In this document: positions 7,411-14,078 of the stretch, in pieces
Layout of the letters: each line of letters opens with the position of its first letter
How positions within the stretch are numbered: position 1 is the first letter of the stretch
Origin: Candidatus Zixiibacteriota bacterium
GTDB lineage: Bacteria; Zixibacteria; MSB-5A5; SM1-73
Direction of reading: 5' to 3'
NCBI GenBank assembly: GCA_020341875.1
Contig: CP070839.1
Span: 1,975,517-1,992,141 of the forward strand
Length of the DNA stretch: 16,625 bases
Translations under genes and position numbers: made by a program
Notes under the pieces: generated by a model
What the model was told of the DNA's origin: nothing
The model's input: only the letters and a program-made list of their open reading frames with translations
Database searches by the model: none

Positions 7411-7772
<362 letters not shown>

Positions 7773-7788
7773 TTACTAAGCTAAAACT

Positions 7789-7816
7789 AATATACGTCAA
7801 CAGGTGCCCTTGTCAA
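7789..7816 (-). promoter_or_regulatory. Sigma70-type promoter of tRNA-Gly, overlapping the end of the muramidase gene
   Basis: On the minus strand TTGACA (7811-7816) and TATATT (7789-7794) are 16 bases apart, matching 6/6 and 5/6 of consensus. The -10 ends 16 bases before the tRNA 5' end, so a short precursor leader is expected. The -35 and most of the spacer lie within the last codons of the muramidase gene (encoding VDKGTC and the stop). Confidence 0.75.
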
Positions 7817-8573
7817 CATTTTTTTGCATCAGCCCTTTGAATTCCCGACGATATTTTTCTAGTCGATCGGCATAAACCGCCGCTTTGGCCGGGCCGTTGT
7901 AAAGTCTGGCAAAGGCGGGAAAATCCCCTCTCCGCAAGAACCGGATCATCTTCGAATCGGCGCAGTTGATGAAATCGAACAGCCCGATGATCTGGCTTCT
8001 CTCGCCGGAACTGAAGGAGTCAAACATCGCATTCGCCGATTTGTACCCGATCTTGCCGTGATTGAACCCCATTATCTGGGGCATTCCCATGCTGATCGAA
8101 TATACGGAGAAGAGCCGGTGTTTGGATCGGGCAAGTTCAAAAGCATTCCATTCGCCCGACTGACCTTTCCGGTGAAAAGTGACCCATTTGGATCCTAAGG
8201 TTCTTCGAAACTTGTGCCCGCGCCAGGGCCGGCGTTGGTCGAATTTGAAATGAGCGGAGAAATCAGAGGGATGAGACTTTCCCCAGTATTTCCAGAAGAT
8301 ATGATTTTCGAAACGGATGATCATTCTCCTCTTACGATCAAACGCTCTTCCGGTCGATTCCACGCACAGTATCGCTACGGCCACCGCCGGATCGATCTTG
8401 AGGAGCCTGCTCAGTTTCGCCAGGAGTCCGCCAAACTCATTCCAGATTCTTCTGATGGACCTTGCTCTGTGGTTGGGTTTCCCGGTTACTCTCAGCCCTT
8501 TTGCGGGTACAAGGGCCACTCTCTGGAGATCTTTTCGATCCTTGAGGAATCTTGGATCGGCCACTGGTTTCAC
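7797..8573 (-). CDS. N-acetylmuramidase family protein (DUF3380, PF11860-like), endolysin-type
   Basis: This 258-residue protein carries the landmarks of the N-acetylmuramidase domain best known from phage endolysins: VAVAILCVESTGRAF with probable catalytic Glu72, IIRFENHIFWK (~85-95), SMGMPQIMGFN (~161-171), then FARLYNGPAKAAVYADRLEKY (~221-241), here split as FARLYNGPA and YADRLEKY. Family members cleave the N-acetylmuramyl bond of peptidoglycan. There is no signal peptide or separate cell-wall-binding domain; the basic N-terminal ~40 residues are unassigned. The GTG start has GGGAG 8 bases upstream. No holin, integrase or other phage gene is nearby; the neighbours are two tRNA genes on the same strand. 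It may be a phage remnant or a domesticated autolysin. The leader contains a long inverted repeat (8602-8670). Confidence 0.85.
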   Translation of the reverse strand: MKPVADPRFLKDRKDLQRVALVPAKGLRVTGKPNHRARSIRRIWNEFGGLLAKLSRLLKIDPAVAVAILCVESTGRAFDRKRRMIIRFENHIFWKYWGKSHPSDFSAHFKFDQRRPWRGHKFRRTLGSKWVTFHRKGQSGEWNAFELARSKHRLFSVYSISMGMPQIMGFNHGKIGYKSANAMFDSFSSGERSQIIGLFDFINCADSKMIRFLRRGDFPAFARLYNGPAKAAVYADRLEKYRREFKGLMQKNVDKGTC

Positions 8574-8601
8574 AGGATTTGCTCCCGTGTAAAGTAAACG
8601 T

Positions 8602-8670
8602 CAGTCTCTCCCCGCCCCAGTTCTTCAATCCCTATTTCCGTTTGCGGTCAAAAACGCAAAGGAGAGACTG
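8602..8670. repeat. Nested inverted repeats in the leader of the muramidase gene
   Basis: CAGTCTCTCC (8602-8611) and GGAGAGACTG (8661-8670) are perfect 10-bp complements 49 bases apart. Inside, TTTGCG (8641-8646) and CGCAAA (8655-8660) form a second perfect stem that abuts the right arm. On the minus strand the structure ends about 28 bases before the GTG start, so it may shape the mRNA leader. Confidence 0.5.
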
Positions 8671-8782
8671 CAGAAATCTTCCGTCTGTCTAGCCCACCTG
8701 TGTCTTGTCTCTCTCAAGGATTCCGGCGAACCACGCGGGAAAGACTAAATTCCTCGGTTCGACCAAATCACGTGCAAAAAAA

Positions 8783-8856
8783 TAGCGGCGCAGGGACTCG
8801 AACCCCGGACACGAGGATTATGATTCCTCTGCTCTAACCGACTGAGCTACGCCGCC
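8783..8856 (-). tRNA. tRNA-Met (anticodon CAU, elongator type)
   Basis: The cloverleaf is complete: acceptor GGCGGCG against CGCCGCT (pair 1-72 is G-U), D-arm GCTCAGTCGGTTAGAGC, anticodon stem GAGGA/TCCTC around loop ATCATAA (CAT at 8820-8822), and T-arm CGGGGTTCGAGTCCCTG. The discriminator is A and CCA is not encoded; seven T follow. The paired acceptor end and the lack of initiator features (no three G-C pairs under the anticodon) point to elongator Met. A lysidine-modified tRNA-Ile(CAU) is the alternative that sequence alone does not exclude. Confidence 0.93.
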
Positions 8857-8870
8857 ATTTGTGCTTTTGA

Positions 8871-8899
8871 TCTATAACAAAAACCCGCTTAGATGTCAA
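8871..8899 (-). promoter_or_regulatory. Sigma70-type promoter of tRNA-Met
   Basis: On the minus strand TTGACA (8894-8899) and TATAGA (8871-8876) are 17 bases apart. The -10 lies 14 bases before the tRNA 5' end. Weak termination after the tRNA could also feed transcription into the muramidase gene. Confidence 0.7.
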
Positions 8900-8996
8900 G
8901 TTAAACATCGGTAAATCAGGACGTAATCTATATTCGAAAAAGGGAGGAGAGACGTTTGGCGCTTTCAGAGGGGACTGATCGGGAATCAACACTCCA

Positions 8997-9021
8997 GGCC
9001 CGCAGGCTAGAGCATGCGGCC
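8997..9021. repeat. GC-rich hairpin in a gene-free stretch
   Basis: GGCC-(C)-GCA and TGCGGCC pair as a 7-bp stem with one bulged base around a ~10-base loop. It lies between the tRNA-Met promoter and the coiled-coil gene, in a stretch of about 240 bases with no gene. Confidence 0.35.
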
Positions 9022-9065
9022 ACCGGCCTAACCGGCGACATAGGGGGGGGCCGAAGAACCTCTGG

Positions 9066-9084
9066 ATGCCCTGCTGCGGGGCAT
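9066..9084. repeat. Hairpin downstream of the small coiled-coil gene
   Basis: ATGCCC and GGGCAT form a perfect 6-bp stem with a 7-base loop about 55 bases past the stop of the minus-strand gene at 9139. No T-run follows on the minus strand, so it is not a classic terminator. An uninterrupted G8 tract lies close by at 9043-9050. Confidence 0.35.
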
Positions 9085-9138
9085 TGCTGTCTTAACTCTT
9101 CCACGTCGGCCAGTAGACGCTCCCAACCGGCTCACGCT

Positions 9139-9363
9139 TCAGTTCAGTTGAGCTCTCAGCTTTTCATACTTCTTTTCGAGCTCGGCGATCTCCTTGCGGA
9201 GTCTCTTTAATTCAGCGTCTTCCTGACTGGTGATTTGTTTGGGCTTGACCGGTCCCTTTGATGGATTCGAGATCCCGGGTCGACCTGCTATCTCGCTTAT
9301 CCTCGCGGTGCACTTCCCAATCTCCTGCCCTATTTGGGCTATTTGCTTATGGATGTCTTCCAT
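9139..9363 (-). CDS. Small coiled-coil protein, function unknown
   Basis: This 74-residue protein has an amphipathic N-terminal helix (MEDIHKQIAQIGQEIGKC), a Pro/Gly-rich linker (~28-41) and a C-terminal heptad-type coiled coil (AELKRLRKEIAELEKKYEKL within ~50-69). No homologous family is recognised. GGGAG lies 8 bases before the ATG, and a near-consensus promoter sits about 50 bases upstream, which together support a real and possibly well-expressed gene. It stands alone between tRNA-Met and the beta-CASP nuclease gene on the same strand. A role as a small oligomeric scaffold or regulator is possible, but nothing in the sequence decides it. Confidence 0.68.
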   Translation of the reverse strand: MEDIHKQIAQIGQEIGKCTARISEIAGRPGISNPSKGPVKPKQITSQEDAELKRLRKEIAELEKKYEKLRAQLN

Positions 9364-9414
9364 TCTTTGAACTCCCAGTTTCCAGGTGAGCTACGGCGCG
9401 ACTGCCCCTCTTAT

Positions 9415-9443
9415 TCTATAGCAAAAGCGCTCGGCTTTGTCAA
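9415..9443 (-). promoter_or_regulatory. Strong sigma70-type promoter for the small coiled-coil gene
   Basis: On the minus strand TTGACA (9438-9443) and TATAGA (9415-9420) are exactly 17 bases apart, followed by A/T. Transcription would start near 9408, leaving a leader of about 45 bases before the ATG at 9363. The remaining 9444-9628 stretch holds only one doubtful open frame. Confidence 0.65.
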
Positions 9444-9628
9444 GCGATATACCTGCAACTCGGAGGGCAGTCTATATTCCTGGCAAGCAGGATAATCGTC
9501 CGGTTGCCTCAAAAGGATGCGATCGGTAGTCAGCAGTGAAGGTGCGCAGGTTGAAGGTTGCGGCCACCGTCGTTCCGGTATCCGCGGGTCGAATTGTGTT
9601 GCGGCACCTCGGCAGCGGCTTAAAGCCA

Positions 9629-11020
9629 TCAGAGAGTCACCTCTTCCCCCAGGTCGGGGACCAGCACATTCCGCAGCCCCAGGTCCTTGATTCCCTCGGC
9701 TAAGGCCTGCGATTGCTCCTCCTCCCCGTGCACCACGAAGACGCCTTCGAGTGAACCTTTGGTATTACTCACGTACTGCAGGAGTTCGTCTCTGTCTGCA
9801 TGAGCGGAGAATTCGTCGAAGATTTCGACCTTTGCTTTGAGTCGGTACGATTCGCCGAATATCTTCACCTTCTCTTTCCCTTGCACAATCCTTCTTCCCA
9901 GAGTGTTCATGGCCATGAATCCAACCACCAGGATGGTGGTTCTCGGGTCTTCGATGTTGTTCTTCAGATGGTGCAGAATCCTGCCCGACTCGCACATCCC
10001 GGAAGCCGAGATTATGATGCAGGGCTCCTCCCGCCTGTTCAGTTTCTTTGACTCTTCCACATCCCTTATATACCTGACGCTCTCGGAGCCAAACGGGCTC
10101 ACGTCTCGGGCTATCATCCGATTGGTCTCGCTGTCGAAGCACTCCGGATGAAGCCTGAATATGTCGGTCACATTCACCGCCAGAGGGCTGTCCACGAAGA
10201 TCTTCACCTGGGGCACTTTACCTTGGCCTTGCAGCTTATGAAGCGTGTAGACCACCTCCTGCGTACGTCCCAGCGAGAAAGCTGGAATGATGATTTTGCC
10301 TCCAGCCGAGACAGTCTCGTTCACCACCCGGGCTAATTTCTCTTCGGTTCCCGACAAGTCCTGGTGCAGTCGGTTTCCGTAGGTGCTTTCGATAATCATA
10401 AACTGGATGCCGTTCACCATGCCCGGATCTCTCAGTATGGGCAAGTTCTTTCTTCCCAGGTCGACGATGTATGCCAGCCTTACGTTTTTCCCGTTTTTCT
10501 TTATATCGAAAACCGACAGGGCGGAGCCGAGAATGTGCCCGGCATCGTAGAACGTGAGTTTCGCCTCCGCAGAGACATAGAATGCCTTATGGTAGCCTAT
10601 CCCTCGGAACAGGGATAGGGTCTGCTCCACGTCGTCGGTTTCGTATAGAGGCTCGATCAGAGGGAGTCCCTTGCGTTCATTCTTCTTGTTCAGGTACTCG
10701 GCATCCTTCTCCTGGATATAGGCGCTGTCCTTCAGCATGGTCACACAAAGGTCGCGGGTGGCAAAGGTGGAATAGATGCTGTTTTTGTATCCCTGTTTCA
10801 CCAGATTCGGGAGGTTGCCGGAATGATCGATGTGAGCGTGTGAAAGCACAACCCTCTCGATGCTTTCTGGTTCGAAAGGAAGATTGCGGTTCCGGCGGTT
10901 GGATTCCTCTCTTCGTCCCTGAAAAAGGCCGCAATCCAAGAGAATCCGTGTTCCGTTCAACTCAATTGCGTGCATCGATCCGGTGACCGATTTGGCAGCA
11001 CCCAAAAACCTCAGTTTCAC
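9629..11020 (-). CDS. MBL-fold beta-CASP RNA-processing metallohydrolase (bacterial CPSF73-like)
   Basis: This 463-residue protein has the full layout of stand-alone bacterial/archaeal beta-CASP ribonucleases. The metallo-beta-lactamase core shows LLDCGLFQG (~27-35), the zinc motif HAHIDH (61-66), the third-motif His162 in DAGHILGSA and Asp187 in YIVDLGR. The beta-CASP insert shows motif A ESTYG (~211-215), IIPAFSLGRTQE (~244-255) and SASGMCESGRILHHL (~338-352) with the motif B His. A C-terminal RMMBL-type part carries FSAHADRDEL (~404-413, motif C His407). Known relatives cleave RNA as zinc-dependent endo- or 5'-3' exonucleases in the cytoplasm. Motif 4 normally reads (S/T)GDLGR; here the Gly before Asp is Val. 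The GTG start has an excellent GGAGGAGG ribosome site and a promoter 27 bases upstream. There is no partner gene next to it. Confidence 0.93.
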   Translation of the reverse strand: MKLRFLGAAKSVTGSMHAIELNGTRILLDCGLFQGRREESNRRNRNLPFEPESIERVVLSHAHIDHSGNLPNLVKQGYKNSIYSTFATRDLCVTMLKDSAYIQEKDAEYLNKKNERKGLPLIEPLYETDDVEQTLSLFRGIGYHKAFYVSAEAKLTFYDAGHILGSALSVFDIKKNGKNVRLAYIVDLGRKNLPILRDPGMVNGIQFMIIESTYGNRLHQDLSGTEEKLARVVNETVSAGGKIIIPAFSLGRTQEVVYTLHKLQGQGKVPQVKIFVDSPLAVNVTDIFRLHPECFDSETNRMIARDVSPFGSESVRYIRDVEESKKLNRREEPCIIISASGMCESGRILHHLKNNIEDPRTTILVVGFMAMNTLGRRIVQGKEKVKIFGESYRLKAKVEIFDEFSAHADRDELLQYVSNTKGSLEGVFVVHGEEEQSQALAEGIKDLGLRNVLVPDLGEEVTL

Positions 11021-11046
11021 TCTTCCTCCTCCGGTAATGACATCCG

Positions 11047-11075
11047 AAAATATGATCGCGTGACTTCTTAGTCAA
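11047..11075 (-). promoter_or_regulatory. Promoter of the beta-CASP nuclease gene
   Basis: On the minus strand TTGACT (11070-11075) and TATTTT (11047-11052) are 17 bases apart, giving a predicted start near 11040 and a short leader of about 20 bases. The rest of the 11076-11250 stretch shows only small hairpins (for example CTCCT-CACC-AGGAG at 11146-11159) and no terminator. Confidence 0.55.
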
Positions 11076-11250
11076 GAGAAAACCGTACCTTGAGAGCCGA
11101 TAATCTCATCTGAGCTTGCGGGAAAGGCTCTCTCGGTCCCGGTCACTCCTCACCAGGAGGTAGCTACTGCAATTCGATTGCTCGCTTGACGGACGGTAGT
11201 TGGGTCTTGGCACGAAAGGAGAGTTTGGCCGGCGACAAAGGCAAGAGAAT

Positions 11251-13446
11251 CTACTCGGTTCTCAGATTTTCGATCTTCTGTCTGATTTTGGCGGCGTCCG
11301 GGGCGTCGGGCTGCATCTCCAGGTATCTCTGGTAGGCTGAAGCTGCATCCTTCTTTCTTCCCATGCCCTCGTAAGTCTGTCCGAGCTGATGATATCCCAG
11401 GGCGAAATCAGGATCTATCTGCAGGAGCAGATTGACCGCCCTCAACGATTCCTCCAGTTTTCCCTGTCGATAGTAGACAAATGAGAGACCGTAGCGCGGT
11501 TGGGGGAAATCACTTTTGAGGACAATCGCCCTCTGATAAGACGACGCCGCCTTGTCCAGATCTCCCAATTGAACGTAGAGGATTCCCAGGTTGTTGAAGA
11601 CCTGCGGATCACCCAACCCCATCTTGGTCGCTCTCCCGTAAAACCTCTCGGCTTCTCTGAATTCCCCTCTTTGGATGTAGACGTCACCTAAGTCCCTGTA
11701 GGCACCGCCGTAATCCGGTTTCAGCTCTAATGCCCTCTTCAACTCTATTTCCGCCTGTCGGTCGTTGCCTGTCTTGGCGTGATATTTGCCCAAGCCGACG
11801 TGTGCCTCGGCAAAACCAGGCGCGATGTTGATGGCGCGAGCGAAGATCTCGCGTGCTTTCTGTAGTTCGCCCTTCTGCAGCAGAGCCAAGCCCTGATTGA
11901 CCAGTTCCGTCTCAGGAAACTTCCTTTGTATCATCCGGTTCTCCCGGTCAACCTCCTCCGGTTTTCCCATGCCATCGAAATAACCGGCTAAGATAAAATG
12001 ACCATTCCGACTCTTCCTGGGGTCAAGATCCAGAAGATTCCTGAATCGGGCTACCGATTTCTCCGGGCTGGAGTTTACCATCACCCAGGGTAGGACGAAC
12101 AGGATTGCCACCGTGGTAAGACTGAGCTTCAGATACCGAATCCTCGAGTCGGACGTCGTCCGACTGAAAATATGCAGGGCCAACAACGTGTATCCCAGCC
12201 CAACGCTGGCAAAGAGATCCCAATCCCGGGCCGCTCCCAGCCCGGGGTTGATGAGGAAATTGAAAAGCAACTGCGCCAAAGACACCACCAACAAGAACTG
12301 AAATGTGCGGTCTTGTCCCACCAGGGTTTTTGCCTTGAAGACCAGGAAGAGAAGAAACAAGAGAAAGCCCACGGGAGAGATCAATGCCTGCTGATTGAGG
12401 ACATCCGCCAGATGCGAAGGGGAGAAAAGGGTATAATCCGGTCCCGTGTAACCTCCTTGTAGCAGCGGGACGAGATAGCTGAGAAAGTACCAGTTGTATT
12501 CGCGAAGATACCAGACCAGAGCTGTCAAGGCGATCAGCAGGACCAAGAATGCTAGCCAGAATCTGGCACCCTGAAACACCTGAATGGAATCTTTGCCTTC
12601 CTCCTTGAAAAAGAAAAGCAACAGCACCGACGGAATAAGACATAGAGAAGAGAAATGCAAAGGTATCAGGATGATGAGAATTATCAATGGAACCAGGATT
12701 CTGCTCTCTCCGCGCAGATATTTCAGGGAGTAGAAGAGGTAGATTAGAACGCCGCTGCAAAGCAGAGGGTAATGCTCGGCATAGCCGAAGACAAGCTGTG
12801 TGGATCCCATCAGCAGCAGGATAAGGAAGACAAACAGTCGGGCGGACGAGCTTTTTCCCATCAGAAGCGCCACCCGCAGGGCAAAGACCACATATATCAG
12901 CCCGCTCAGGTAACTTATCAGCGCATATGTCGCCGCACCGTCAAGATCGAGGAGAGGATGAAGCAGGTCGAATGAGGTCAGATAAATCCAGATGGCCAGG
13001 GGTTGACTCCAGTGAAGGGTGAGCGAACCGGCGTCAATGCGTTCAAGTATCTGGAATCCGTCTCCCAGAAGATCAGTTCTGGTTCTCAGCAGATAGAATG
13101 TCAGAAGAGAGACTGCGCCCACCAGTGGATAGCCTACATGCCTTCGCCTCTCCACCAGAGATCGGAATCCCGCGACCACCGTCTGCTTCAGGAGACCCTG
13201 GAGTCTTCGGTTTACCCGGGGGATAAAGATGATAAGCCCCAAGGCAACCACTGTGGTCCTCAGCCAAAAGGGAAAGTAGGCCCAGTGGTTGAATCCCCAC
13301 AATCTGTTTTCCGGAGACAAGGAACTGGCCCACAAAAGGGCGACCAGAAACAGGGCGACCGCCATTGCAGTCCTCTCCCAGAGGGCGTCTCCGCTTTCGG
13401 GCCGCTTTGACCCTTTTGTCGCCGAATCTTTCTTCTTGGACTTCAT
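11251..13446 (-). CDS. Polytopic membrane protein with C-terminal TPR domain (GT-C-like topology)
   Basis: This 731-residue protein has a Lys-rich N-terminus and about 11-13 hydrophobic segments between residues ~28 and ~456. These are followed by six tetratricopeptide repeats (~512-715; for example AEAHVGLGKYHAKTGNDRQA and NNLGILYVQLGDLDKA). The first large loop holds LLGDGFQILERIDAG (~126-140), placed like the acidic motif of GT-C glycosyltransferases, and a later loop holds NPGLGAARDWDLFA (~400-413), a motif I associate with membrane-TPR proteins of uncultured bacteria. A lipid-linked glycosyltransferase or envelope-assembly role is therefore plausible but unproven. The ATG has no good ribosome site, so it may depend on the zinc-ribbon gene 83 bases upstream, with which it is probably co-transcribed. 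Confidence 0.85.
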   Translation of the reverse strand: MKSKKKDSATKGSKRPESGDALWERTAMAVALFLVALLWASSLSPENRLWGFNHWAYFPFWLRTTVVALGLIIFIPRVNRRLQGLLKQTVVAGFRSLVERRRHVGYPLVGAVSLLTFYLLRTRTDLLGDGFQILERIDAGSLTLHWSQPLAIWIYLTSFDLLHPLLDLDGAATYALISYLSGLIYVVFALRVALLMGKSSSARLFVFLILLLMGSTQLVFGYAEHYPLLCSGVLIYLFYSLKYLRGESRILVPLIILIILIPLHFSSLCLIPSVLLLFFFKEEGKDSIQVFQGARFWLAFLVLLIALTALVWYLREYNWYFLSYLVPLLQGGYTGPDYTLFSPSHLADVLNQQALISPVGFLLFLLFLVFKAKTLVGQDRTFQFLLVVSLAQLLFNFLINPGLGAARDWDLFASVGLGYTLLALHIFSRTTSDSRIRYLKLSLTTVAILFVLPWVMVNSSPEKSVARFRNLLDLDPRKSRNGHFILAGYFDGMGKPEEVDRENRMIQRKFPETELVNQGLALLQKGELQKAREIFARAINIAPGFAEAHVGLGKYHAKTGNDRQAEIELKRALELKPDYGGAYRDLGDVYIQRGEFREAERFYGRATKMGLGDPQVFNNLGILYVQLGDLDKAASSYQRAIVLKSDFPQPRYGLSFVYYRQGKLEESLRAVNLLLQIDPDFALGYHQLGQTYEGMGRKKDAASAYQRYLEMQPDAPDAAKIRQKIENLRTE

Positions 13447-13529
13447 GGCAGGAATTCTCTTATCCTCACTGATGAAGCTGCACCGGTTGAATCCCGGGGG
13501 AGAGCCGTCGGGTCACTCATATTCTTCCC

Positions 13530-13910
13530 CTACATGCGGGCACCGATGCCGGGAACGTTGGAGCGGAGGAACATAAAAGAGATGTAGCCCAGCACGCCGA
13601 AGAACATGCCGACCGCGGCCAAAACCTTTACCAACCTGGTTCCGGACCTTCCCCTTGTCCGCTCAAGGATGAAACCTCCCAGCCCTACAGATGCTATGAT
13701 CAGGACCAGACTTCCCATATAGAGCCGGGGAACAAAGGTGAAAGCGCAGGAGCCGATTCCCACGAGTATGCTAAAGATTGAGAGGACAAAGTAGAACCTC
13801 TTGGGAGCTAGGGAGGGAAAGGGAGGGGCCGACACCACAGAATGGCCGCACACCGCGCAGACAGTGCTCTTCTCATCCAAAGTTGCGCTGCAGAATGGAC
13901 ATGTCAGCAT
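13530..13910 (-). CDS. Zinc-ribbon membrane protein, function unknown
   Basis: This 126-residue protein has an N-terminal zinc ribbon (CPFC at residues 4-7, CAVC at 18-21), a Pro-rich linker, and three hydrophobic segments (~39-60, 64-81, 95-115). The ATG has GGGAG 6 bases upstream. It is the first gene after the divergent promoter region and probably forms an operon with the membrane-TPR gene downstream. The ribbon resembles the double zinc ribbons found at the start of many small membrane proteins of unknown function; no specific role can be assigned. Confidence 0.78.
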   Translation of the reverse strand: MLTCPFCSATLDEKSTVCAVCGHSVVSAPPFPSLAPKRFYFVLSIFSILVGIGSCAFTFVPRLYMGSLVLIIASVGLGGFILERTRGRSGTRLVKVLAAVGMFFGVLGYISFMFLRSNVPGIGARM

Positions 13911-13975
13911 CGAGATCTCCCGGATTGCTCAACATGGCTCGCCAGCAAGGGTATGTTTCATTTAGTTTTATTTTC

Positions 13976-14004
13976 TTGCCAACTTGGCTTTGCGCATTTA
14001 TATT
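13976..14004 (+). promoter_or_regulatory. Sigma70-type promoter for ptb
   Basis: TTGCCA (13976-13981) and TATATT (13999-14004) are 17 bases apart, each a 5 of 6 consensus match. The predicted start near 14011 leaves a leader of about 68 bases before the GTG of ptb. Its -10 is shared with a minus-strand promoter. Confidence 0.65.
13978..13988. promoter_or_regulatory. Operator-like palindrome over the ptb -35
   Basis: GCCAA-C-TTGGC is a perfect 5-1-5 inverted repeat overlapping the -35 of the plus-strand promoter. A bound regulator here could block ptb transcription. It is short, so chance is possible. Confidence 0.35.
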
Positions 14005-14029
14005 ATGTCGATTTGGAATTGGATGTCAA
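14000..14029 (-). promoter_or_regulatory. Minus-strand promoter for the zinc-ribbon/TPR genes, sharing the ptb -10 segment
   Basis: On the minus strand TTGACA (14024-14029) and TAATAT (14000-14005) are 18 bases apart. The -35 is perfect and the -10 is a 4 of 6 match that overlaps the ptb -10 at five positions. The predicted leader to the ATG at 13910 is about 80 bases. Confidence 0.5.
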
Positions 14030-14078
14030 CCACTATTTCCGAACTCTGGACGCCTTGTTTTGAGAGACTTCCTGGCCC

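Noticed and set aside
7797..8573. Prophage or lysis cassette around the muramidase.
   Set aside because: No holin, spanin, integrase, structural genes or att-like duplication of the tRNA ends was found; only the single enzyme is supported.
8956..9210. Plus-strand TTG frame with a GGGAGGAG sequence upstream.
   Set aside because: Its translation is low-complexity Ser/Arg/Gly, crosses the G8 tract, and ends antisense to the coiled-coil gene.
9382..9399. A tRNA-5'-like string (GCGCCGTAGCTCA) on the minus strand upstream of the coiled-coil gene.
   Set aside because: No matching acceptor 3' strand, anticodon arm or TTCGA T-loop follows; it is part of the mRNA leader.
9411..9629. 72-codon minus-strand frame overlapping the beta-CASP stop (TGATG) with a GAGGTGA ribosome-like site.
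   Set aside because: The residue composition is arbitrary, no domain is recognisable, and a near-consensus promoter (9415-9443) lies inside its 3' end. It could be a decayed fragment but is not supported as a gene.
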